DNA of 5,139 nt, from NCBI GenBank assembly GCA_016194835.1, contig JACQAU010000094.1:1-5139 (forward strand). The letters run 5' to 3'. The notes under the pieces are model-generated. The model saw only the letters and a program-made list of their open reading frames with translations, was not told where the DNA came from and searched no databases. This DNA is from Deltaproteobacteria bacterium (GTDB taxonomy: Bacteria > Bdellovibrionota > UBA1018). Positions 1 to 4,940 of this stretch are shown piece by piece. Within the stretch, counting starts at the first letter, position 1; each line of letters opens with the position of its first letter. Both the position numbers and the translations under genes were made by a program.

Positions 1-558
1 ATGATTGCAAAAACGCTCAAATGGAACTCACCTGTAAATATATATAAGATTTCGATGGGTGGACTTTTTCATGATGTTGGGAAAAAAGAAATTGATAGAG
101 ACATTCTGAATAAACCAAAAAGAGACAGAAACCCAGAAGAAACAAAAATTATCGAGTCACACCCAATGCGCGGCATGGAGATTTTAAGAAAAGTAAAAGG
201 TATACCAAATGATATTTTACAAATTATATTTCAACACCACGAAAACTGTACGGGACAAGGGTATCCAGTGGGTTTAAGAAAACATGCAATTCATCCCATG
301 GCACGATTAATTGCAGTTGCTAATGAATTTTGCAGTTATGCCATTAAAAATCCAGAAAATCCCGAAGGTTGTAGCCCTGAAGTTGCTATTAAAAAAATGC
401 TAGAGAATGAACCCAACCAGTGGGATCACAATGTTTTATCTGCATTAATGGAAGTGTTTAATTATCCTATTCCGTTAGAATTTGCCAAAGGAAGAGTTAG
501 GAAAAAATCTGACGAAAACACATCCAAAACTGCTTTTAAACGGAAAAAAGCGTTCTAA
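1..558 (+). CDS. HD-GYP domain protein, C-terminal part (5' end outside window)
   Basis: Seen: the signature runs HD (residues 24-25 of the visible part) in FHDVGK, H54 in SHPMRG, HH 79-80 in QHHE, then GQGYP (85-89) followed by VGL, and a helix VANEF (106-110). This is the core of an HD-GYP domain, a family that hydrolyses cyclic di-GMP at a two- or three-metal site. The first ATG lies at base 1, but the domain's first helix and metal-binding residues would precede it, so this is almost certainly an internal methionine and the gene is cut by the window edge. Oddities: the usual VAD aspartate, a metal ligand in characterised members, is Asn108, and the usual FDALTS segment is replaced by FCSYAI. 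The tail (about residues 163-185) is very basic and probably disordered. It could be an active phosphodiesterase of a divergent subfamily or a c-di-GMP sensor. It converges with the PAP2 gene, leaving 11 bases between them. Confidence 0.88.
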   Translation: MIAKTLKWNSPVNIYKISMGGLFHDVGKKEIDRDILNKPKRDRNPEETKIIESHPMRGMEILRKVKGIPNDILQIIFQHHENCTGQGYPVGLRKHAIHPMARLIAVANEFCSYAIKNPENPEGCSPEVAIKKMLENEPNQWDHNVLSALMEVFNYPIPLEFAKGRVRKKSDENTSKTAFKRKKAF

Positions 559-585
559 GTACTTATTGTTCAAAATAGCAGTTTT
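526..585. terminator. possible stem across a convergent gene junction
   Basis: AAAACTGCT (526-534) is the exact reverse complement of AGCAGTTTT (577-585). Three further A-T pairs are possible if one T (576) is bulged. The arms flank the 11-base gap between the HD-GYP and PAP2 stop codons, with about 42 bases between them. The stem is AT-rich and the loop long, so a real termination role is only a weak inference; it lies partly inside both coding regions and could be chance. Confidence 0.2.
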
Positions 586-1175
586 GTGAATCGCCAGCTC
601 AGAAAAGCTAAAAGTGTTCCACCCAGTACATCTACAAAATAATGTTGTTTAGTGGTCATTGTAGAAAAAATAATTAACATACCCCATGCAAATATCCAAA
701 TAAAACCATTTGGTTTCTTATAAAAAAGCGGAATTAAACCAATCATAACCCAAAAAACATGCAAAGAAGGAAAACAATTTACCGGATTATCTAACGTATA
801 CACAAACCAAAAAACCATTTCGTTAGCAAAATTGAAAATGTGAGCCTTTCTTTCGATTGTAGTAGGATAAAAGAAGAAAATTACTATCGACAACAAACTA
901 CCAATATTGAGTGCATAAAAAAATCTTGAAAAAATAATATCGTCGTTAAAAAAATACACTACTGATATTACAAAAAATAAATGCGTTAAATAAACCCAAA
1001 CAGTGAAACTCATAAACGGAACCGCTTGGTCAACCCATAAAGAAAACAATTGTACTGGCTCCCCTAGATGGATCCTGTTTGTGATCAGATAAAGGCTACA
1101 ATAAGCAAAAAAAGTTGCTAAAAAAATTGGCCATTTTTTTGCAGCTGGAATAGGTTTAAAATAGAATTTTTTCAT
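570..1175 (-). CDS. PAP2-family membrane phosphatase/phosphotransferase
   Basis: This is a 201-residue integral membrane protein with about six hydrophobic segments (roughly 15-32, 57-76, 85-103, 138-151, 157-172 and 183-199). Two of the three acid-phosphatase motifs are clear: NCFPSLH (133-139, catalytic-site His139) and the TTKQHYFVD stretch with His178, Asp182 and GG 185-186. The first motif is reduced to PTTIERK near 104-110, as in the PAP2 branch that includes inositolphosphotransferase-like (Aur1-type) enzymes. Known of the family: dephosphorylation or head-group exchange of lipid phosphates at the membrane's outer face. Substrate unknown; an envelope lipid or polyprenyl phosphate is inferred from the upstream gmhA. 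No Shine-Dalgarno sequence is visible. Its ATG overlaps the TGA of the frame-corrected RDD gene as ATGA, implying translational coupling. It is probably the last gene of the gmhA run. Confidence 0.86.
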   Translation of the reverse strand: MKKFYFKPIPAAKKWPIFLATFFAYCSLYLITNRIHLGEPVQLFSLWVDQAVPFMSFTVWVYLTHLFFVISVVYFFNDDIIFSRFFYALNIGSLLSIVIFFFYPTTIERKAHIFNFANEMVFWFVYTLDNPVNCFPSLHVFWVMIGLIPLFYKKPNGFIWIFAWGMLIIFSTMTTKQHYFVDVLGGTLLAFLSWRFTKLLF

Positions 1176-1623
1176 TTATTTTCTATAACAACTTCTGTAT
1201 CCCCCATGACATCGCCTAAACGATGGCCACCTTCCATTTTATGAATAAGATAAACTTCGATCACCATAAATGGAATTCCTAATATAATTAAAATAAACCA
1301 TCCCCAAATAGGAATTAATGAAAAAAACGTTACTACTCCTATGGCAAGTTACGTAATGCAGATTCTTTAAAATTAGCAGGTCTTTTTTGCAATCTATGAA
1401 TGACTTTTAATCTCATAATTTTCTTACCAATGCTTTGTCCTCTAAAATTTGCAAAACAAAATCCATCCGCAAAAAGACTGTACAAAAAACCTAATAATGG
1501 GCCAAGAGGAAGGGGCAAAACAATAGCTAATAGCATGAATAAAAGTAAATCAATAATTTTAGCAATTATTCTAGTCAAAAGGCTTACTTTTAAATGTGTT
1601 TCTATTGGTATAGAAAAAAGCAT
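1172..1623 (-). pseudogene. RDD-family membrane protein, interrupted by a one-base frameshift
   Basis: The first frame gives 94 residues ending at TAG (1341-1339). They hold the RDD signature: Arg18 and Asp25 in RIIAKIID, and Asp53 before the second membrane segment, then GQSIGKKIMRLKV (62-74), typical of the family. From base 1342 the next frame continues without a stop as IGVVTFFSLIPIWGW, a third membrane segment, and GHRLGDVMGDTEV, the usual RDD C-terminus, for 56 residues to TGA at 1174-1172. One extra base near 1342-1344 (CCA ATA instead of CCATA) restores a single 150-residue protein whose stop overlaps the PAP2 ATG. The start at 1623 has AGAGAGG at 1642-1636, a longish 12-base spacing, and lies 21 bases after gmhA's stop. 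RDD proteins are small multi-pass membrane proteins of mostly unknown function, some linked to ion transport. The lesion is either a recent mutation or a sequence error; if an error, this is an intact gene. Confidence 0.85.
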
Positions 1624-1644
1624 ATATATTTTTCGCCTCTCTTT

Positions 1645-2238
1645 TTATACATGAACAGACCCAAGAAAAAAACGATCCATTAAATCAACAATGCTATGAA
1701 TTGCAAAAATATGAGCTTCTTGAATACGACTTGAATTTTTTCCAAGTCTTGCTGACATAAATAAATCACAATATTTTTTTAGCTCACCACCACTACCTCC
1801 ACTTAATCCAAGTATTTTGCAGCCTATTTTTCGCGCCGCTTCCACAGCACACAACACGTTTTTACTATTTCCCGAAGTTGAAATAGCAAAAATCACGTCG
1901 TCTTTTTTTGCTAAAGCTTGAACTTGTCTTAAAAAAACGAACTCGTATCCATAGTCATTGCCGATAGCTGTTAGATTAGAAGTATCCGTAGTAAGCGCAA
2001 TTGCAGGAAGTGGTCTTCGTTCAACAAGCAGTCTGCCTACCATTTCTGCTGCCATGTGTTGAGAATCTCCTGCCGAACCTCCATTACCAAAAATCAAAAT
2101 TTTTCCTCCATTTTGTATAGTTTCAGCAATAATTCTTGCAGCTTCGATCAACGTAACAATATTTTCTTTAATAAAATCGTCCTGGACACTTTTTGACTCA
2201 TTTGCAGATGCTAATAAATAATCCCTTATTTTATTCAT
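1645..2238 (-). CDS. gmhA: sedoheptulose-7-phosphate isomerase (phosphoheptose isomerase)
   Basis: GmhA converts sedoheptulose 7-phosphate to D-glycero-D-manno-heptose 7-phosphate, the first step toward ADP-heptose for LPS inner core or other heptosylated glycans, in the cytoplasm. The 197-residue length is normal. It is a SIS-domain fold with GNGGSAGDSQHMAAE (51-65), TTDTSNLTAIGNDYGYE (83-99), and the phosphate-binding ISTSGNS (119-125). His61, Glu65, Gln173 and His181 match the zinc and catalytic residues of characterised GmhA enzymes, so it should be active. The ATG at 2238 follows a good ribosome site, GAGGAAG at 2251-2245, with six bases of spacing. It is the first gene of a minus-strand run with the RDD and PAP2 genes and is divergent from trxA. 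The other heptose-pathway genes (hldE, gmhB) are not in this window. Confidence 0.95.
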   Translation of the reverse strand: MNKIRDYLLASANESKSVQDDFIKENIVTLIEAARIIAETIQNGGKILIFGNGGSAGDSQHMAAEMVGRLLVERRPLPAIALTTDTSNLTAIGNDYGYEFVFLRQVQALAKKDDVIFAISTSGNSKNVLCAVEAARKIGCKILGLSGGSGGELKKYCDLFMSARLGKNSSRIQEAHIFAIHSIVDLMDRFFLGSVHV

Positions 2239-2288
2239 AAAAATCTTCCTCGACCTGAAATAAAAACAATGCTAACAAATATAATATC
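2239..2288. promoter_or_regulatory. divergent intergenic region between gmhA and trxA
   Basis: These 50 AT-rich bases must carry start signals for both directions, unless promoters lie inside the opposing genes. On the plus strand there is an exact TATAAT at 2280-2285; a weak partner, CTGAAA at 2255-2260, lies 19 bases upstream. On the minus strand TATTAT (2286-2281) covers the same bases. The gmhA ribosome site GAGGAAG (2251-2245) is clear, whereas none is seen before trxA. Promoter assignment is inference from hexamer likeness only. Confidence 0.35.
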
Positions 2289-2630
2289 ATGGGACATATA
2301 AAAAATGTTTTAGAAGTTTCTGATGCTGACTTTGAGGATATGGTATTAAAATCAAATCAACTCATAATAGTTGATTTTTGGGCAGAGTGGTGCAATCCCT
2401 GCAAAACACTGGCCCCTACCCTTGATGCCATAGCTACCGAATACACAGAAAAAATAAAAATCTGCAAAGTAAACATTGACCAGAACCCTAACACACCGAG
2501 TAAATATCATGTCCGAGGAATTCCAACAGTTATTTTTTTCAATAAGGGCCAGGCAATAGAACAATTTATTGGCAATCAACCAAAAGAAACATACTTAAAT
2601 GCTATAGAAAAGCATTTGAAAACTTCTTAG
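2289..2630 (+). CDS. trxA: thioredoxin with variant WCNPC active site
   Basis: This is a cytoplasmic disulfide reductase of 113 residues, normal for a single-domain thioredoxin. The fold markers are in order: IIVDFWAEWCNPCK (26-39) with buried Asp29, Trp31 and redox Cys35/Cys38, the VNIDQNP strand-turn (61-67), and the cis-proline loop RGIPT (76-80, Pro79) followed by the VIFFNKG hairpin. The oddity is Asn36 where nearly all classical thioredoxins have glycine (WCGPC); residues between the cysteines tune redox potential and partner choice, so this may be a specialised thioredoxin rather than the general one. ATG 2289 is the only reasonable start: an in-frame TGA lies at 2256-2258 and no ATG, GTG or TTG intervenes. 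No Shine-Dalgarno sequence is visible. It is divergent from gmhA and separated from the next gene by 166 bases containing a long palindrome, so it is probably transcribed alone. Confidence 0.93.
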   Translation: MGHIKNVLEVSDADFEDMVLKSNQLIIVDFWAEWCNPCKTLAPTLDAIATEYTEKIKICKVNIDQNPNTPSKYHVRGIPTVIFFNKGQAIEQFIGNQPKETYLNAIEKHLKTS

Positions 2631-2674
2631 AATAGTTGACCACCACATTAAATCAGGTATCATTAATATTAAGG

Positions 2675-2738
2675 AAACTTAATTAGATTATGCTGAATAA
2701 GTCAGAATCTGACTTATTCAGCATAATCTAATTAGTTT
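2675..2738. repeat. long near-perfect palindrome between trxA and the exbB-like gene
   Basis: Bases 2680-2706 are the exact reverse complement of 2708-2734: a 27-base inverted repeat around a single central A (2707). If T2679 is bulged, AAAC (2675-2678) also pairs with GTTT (2735-2738), giving 31 pairs. Arms are only about a quarter G+C, with no run of T directly after, unlike an ordinary intrinsic terminator. As RNA it would form a long hairpin with a three-base loop; as DNA it could extrude a cruciform or bind a dimeric protein. It could end trxA transcription, protect an RNA end, or be the relic of a small mobile element or a template-switch event. Only one copy is in the window. Confidence 0.9.
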
Positions 2739-2782
2739 AAAACTGAGAAAGTAAGCGTTAATTCGAACTTACAAACTAGGGA

Positions 2783-2789
2783 AAGGAAG
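2783..2789 (+). promoter_or_regulatory. ribosome binding site of the exbB-like gene
   Basis: AAGGAAG ends seven bases before the ATG at 2797 and supports that start. It is the first strong ribosome site after the palindrome, consistent with this gene opening a new transcript. No confident -35/-10 pair was found in 2739-2782. Confidence 0.65.
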
Positions 2790-2796
2790 TTTTCTC

Positions 2797-3489
2797 ATGG
2801 AACCACAAACATATGTATATGCACAAAGTTTTTTAGAAAATTTTATTAAAGATTTTCAAGGTCCAGGTGGATGGGCACTCATTCCGATCATGATTGTATT
2901 TGCAATCTCTATTGCCGTGGCTTTCGAAAGATTTATTAGGTTGTTTTATCAATACAATACAGATGGCGCTTCATTTATGTTCGAAGTGCAAAAATATATT
3001 TTGGCAAACGATCTGGACGGAGCTATTAGAGTTTGTAACGGAGCTGGACAGGCAGCACTGCCTAAAGTTTTAAAAGCCGGACTTCAAAGAGCTTCGCGAG
3101 ACGAAACACAAATCCAAAACGCCATTGATGCCGCAAGCCTAGAAGTTATTCCTAAATTAGAAAAAAGACTTCCAAACTTGGCACTCATAGCAAATATTGC
3201 AACTCTGCTAGGGCTTTTAGGAACCATTATGGGCCTCATTAAGGCTTTTGCTTCTATCGCAGTACAAGGCGACCCAGTTCAACGACAAGCAATTTTAGCA
3301 ATGGGCATTTCAGAAGCCATGAATGCCACTGCCTTAGGACTGATAACAGCTATTTTTACAATGATTGCGCACACAATACTCACCAACCGTGCAACAAAAA
3401 TTTTAGAAGAAATAGACGAATTTGGTGTCAAACTTATGGATCTTCTTTCTGCTAGAAAGTTTCGACACTCTTCAGAAAAAGAAGCATAA
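2797..3489 (+). CDS. MotA/TolQ/ExbB-family proton channel subunit
   Basis: This 230-residue inner-membrane protein forms the pore-lining scaffold of an ion-driven motor with ExbD/TolR partners. It has three membrane segments: about 26-45 (WALIPIMIVFAISIAVAFERF), 128-149 (ATLLGLLGTIMGLIKAF, with Thr143) and 175-196 (EAMNATALGLITAIFTMIAH, with Glu173 and Thr178 matching conserved polar residues of ExbB). A large cytoplasmic loop (50-127) lies between the first two, as in TolQ/ExbB. The commonly seen proline in the third segment (AIP) is Phe187 here. It is followed 18 bases later by the first of two ExbD-like genes and then a second; no TolA, TolB, Pal or TonB gene follows. Candidates are an AglR-like motility motor subunit, a TolQ or an ExbB. 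The family is certain, the exact role is not, so no symbol is given. Confidence 0.93.
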   Translation: MEPQTYVYAQSFLENFIKDFQGPGGWALIPIMIVFAISIAVAFERFIRLFYQYNTDGASFMFEVQKYILANDLDGAIRVCNGAGQAALPKVLKAGLQRASRDETQIQNAIDAASLEVIPKLEKRLPNLALIANIATLLGLLGTIMGLIKAFASIAVQGDPVQRQAILAMGISEAMNATALGLITAIFTMIAHTILTNRATKILEEIDEFGVKLMDLLSARKFRHSSEKEA

Positions 3490-3494
3490 AAACC

Positions 3495-3502
3495 AGAGGG
3501 AG
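3495..3502 (+). promoter_or_regulatory. ribosome binding site supporting a TTG start
   Basis: AGAGGGAG ends five bases before TTG 3508. No ATG or GTG lies at a suitable distance in this frame, so the site decides that translation of the first ExbD-like gene begins at TTG. Confidence 0.7.
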
Positions 3503-3507
3503 TCACG

Positions 3508-4053
3508 TTGTTTAAACGACCAAGCTCGAGAAAAAGAAAACCACGTCATCAAATATTCTTAAACCTTGTGCCTATAATAGACACAATGGTTGTACTGATT
3601 GGCTTTTTGTTGTTTACTATGGCATTTTTGGTGCTAGTTTCTATGGATTCTCCCTTTCCAACAATTAATCCACAAGATATTGCAAAGAAGCTTTTAGAAA
3701 AACCTTTGCAATTGACCGTAACTTTACGAGAAAGCGAAGTTGAAATTTGGAGCCCATTTCAAAAAATTACACCAAAAAAAATCCCCAATATTATGCCCGG
3801 GCAACCAGATATTAAAAGCATTCATAATACTCTAGTTGAAGTAAAACAAAAATTTCCAGCGGAAAACAAAATAGTCTTAGTCCCGTTTGCTGGAACCAAT
3901 TATGAAACAATTATTGCCGTGATGGATGGAATGAGATTGTTAGAAAAAATAGATCCCGTTTTCTTTGCAAAAAATCCACGAAATGGAATCGACGAGCAAA
4001 TAAGATTTCTTTTTCCAGAAGTTATATTTGGAAATCTTTTAGGAGATAGTTAA
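3508..4053 (+). CDS. ExbD/TolR-family protein, first copy (TTG start)
   Basis: This 181-residue protein has the ExbD/TolR layout: a short, strongly basic cytoplasmic tail (residues 2-14), one membrane helix (about 18-44) containing LNLVPIIDTMVVLI, and a periplasmic domain to the end. Asp25 is the membrane aspartate that carries protons in ExbD/TolR. In the periplasmic part the beta strand LQLTVTLRESEVEIW (67-81) and IVLVPFAGTNYETIIAVMDGMRLL (122-145) match the family fold. It works as a dimer inside the ExbB-type pentamer. Start is TTG at 3508, supported by AGAGGGAG just upstream; TTG often lowers expression, which might set subunit ratios. The gene lies 18 bases after the channel gene and one base before the second ExbD-like gene, so one operon is very likely. 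Confidence 0.9.
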   Translation: MFKRPSSRKRKPRHQIFLNLVPIIDTMVVLIGFLLFTMAFLVLVSMDSPFPTINPQDIAKKLLEKPLQLTVTLRESEVEIWSPFQKITPKKIPNIMPGQPDIKSIHNTLVEVKQKFPAENKIVLVPFAGTNYETIIAVMDGMRLLEKIDPVFFAKNPRNGIDEQIRFLFPEVIFGNLLGDS

Positions 4054-4054
4054 A

Positions 4055-4630
4055 ATGCCTTTTTATAGGTCCATCCGACAAAGAAGGTCCCAAAAGAAAC
4101 TCTCTTACTTTTTTGATCTACAATTAACTAGCATGTTAGATATTTTTATAGTTGTTTTAATTTTCTTATTAAAAATCTATGCTGTTAGCACAAATTCATT
4201 TAGTACAGTGAATGGCATCAAACTTCCTTATTCTTTTTCTTTAGACACTCCACCTGATACTTTACAAGTAATAATTACACCAGAGGGACTTACATTCGAA
4301 AATAACCGTATTATTGATTTTATACAAACAGCCTCTGAAGCAGGCAGTAGTAATAGTGTGTATACTTTCAAAACATCAGACCTAGATGAAGGCGGAAGAA
4401 GAATTGTTGCACTTTATGATGCACTTTTAAAAGCAAAAGAAAAATCGGAACTCTTACGGCTCAAATCCAAAGCTCGTGATGAAAAAGGCAAACCCCTGCC
4501 TTTTGAGGGTTTTTTAGCAATCCAGGCGGATAAAAGTGTACGTTATGACATCATCCGAAAAATCATGTACACCGCAGCTACGGCGGACTTTAAAACTTTC
4601 CGCTTCTTAGCGCTTAAGCATGAAGAGTAG
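4055..4630 (+). CDS. ExbD/TolR-family protein, second copy
   Basis: This 191-residue second ExbD/TolR homologue is clearly different in sequence from the first. It has a basic N-terminal tail (RQRRSQKK, 8-15), one membrane helix (about 22-44) containing LQLTSMLDIFIVVL, with Asp29 in the proton-carrying position, then a periplasmic domain: GIKLPYS (54-60), the LQVIITPEGLTFENN strands (70-84), and LAIQADKSVRYDIIRKIMYTA (154-174), the classical ADK...Y segment. Residues about 90-150 form a longer, charged insertion not usual in ExbD. The ATG at 4055 starts one base after the preceding stop; its ribosome site AGGAG (4041-4045) lies inside the preceding gene, so translation is coupled. Last gene of the operon, converging with the STAS-like gene 19 bases on. 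A channel subunit with two non-identical TolR-like partners resembles AglR with AglQ and AglS. Confidence 0.91.
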   Translation: MPFYRSIRQRRSQKKLSYFFDLQLTSMLDIFIVVLIFLLKIYAVSTNSFSTVNGIKLPYSFSLDTPPDTLQVIITPEGLTFENNRIIDFIQTASEAGSSNSVYTFKTSDLDEGGRRIVALYDALLKAKEKSELLRLKSKARDEKGKPLPFEGFLAIQADKSVRYDIIRKIMYTAATADFKTFRFLALKHEE

Positions 4631-4649
4631 TTTACAATATACGATGCGT

Positions 4650-4940
4650 TTATTTTCTATTTAACTCAAACTGCCTTCTAATTTGGCGAATATAAAGTTC
4701 TTCTAATGGTGGAGAAAATGAAACTATAGTTTCAAAATCATGTTGAGAGCAGCAACATGCAACTGCAGATACAAATTCATTGACAAAAGAAACAGAAAGA
4801 ATGAGAACCCCTGTCCGATCAATTTCAAGATGTTCTTTTTTTTTAATTGCTTCAACAGTAAGCTTCACTATTTTTGGTAATCCGATATTCCCTCGTTCAG
4901 TGCAAAACTCCCCGCAACTGTTTTTAAGTACAATCTTCAT
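4650..4940 (-). CDS. STAS-like (DUF4325-type) protein
   Basis: This is a 96-residue cytoplasmic protein with no signal or membrane segment. The pattern of a short N-terminal strand, a TERGNIG turn (14-20), the strand LEIDRTGVLILSVSFVNEFVSAV (38-60) and a C-terminal charged helix fits the STAS-like family DUF4325, whose core reads roughly D-x-x-G-V then S-F-x-x-E-F. Such proteins resemble anti-anti-sigma factors and are often encoded beside a GHKL ATPase, as here. The start ATG (4940-4938) overlaps the stop of the upstream ATPase-like gene as ATGA, with no ribosome site of its own, so translation is coupled. A run of three cysteines (62-64) is unusual. The serine phosphorylated in true SpoIIAA-type proteins cannot be assigned with certainty; Ser49 or Ser51 lies in the matching region. 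Function is inferred from family and context only. Confidence 0.68.
   Translation of the reverse strand: MKIVLKNSCGEFCTERGNIGLPKIVKLTVEAIKKKEHLEIDRTGVLILSVSFVNEFVSAVACCCSQHDFETIVSFSPPLEELYIRQIRRQFELNRK

Noticed and set aside
1336..1350. Programmed ribosomal frameshift in the RDD gene
   Set aside because: No slippery X-XXY-YYZ heptamer precedes the TAG and no strong downstream structure is evident; a mutation or sequence error explains it better.
1400..1654. Open frame on the plus strand opposite the RDD gene
   Set aside because: It is antisense to a clear RDD domain, has no family features and no ribosome site; it is a shadow.
2352..2579. Open frame on the minus strand inside trxA
   Set aside because: It lies wholly antisense to a well-conserved thioredoxin and shows no recognisable protein features.
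2675..2750. Palindrome as an ordinary Rho-independent terminator
   Set aside because: The stem is AT-rich, far longer than usual and followed by GTTTAAAACTG rather than a T-run, so it is listed as a repeat; a termination role is not excluded.
2751..2772. Short inverted repeat GTAAG...CTTAC before the exbB-like gene
   Set aside because: Only five pairs with an irregular centre; easily chance in AT-rich DNA.
3279..3506. Open frame on the minus strand inside the exbB-like gene
   Set aside because: It is antisense to conserved membrane segments and has no motif of its own.
4631..4649. Terminator between the second ExbD-like gene and the STAS-like gene
   Set aside because: The 19-base gap holds no hairpin or T-run that I can support.
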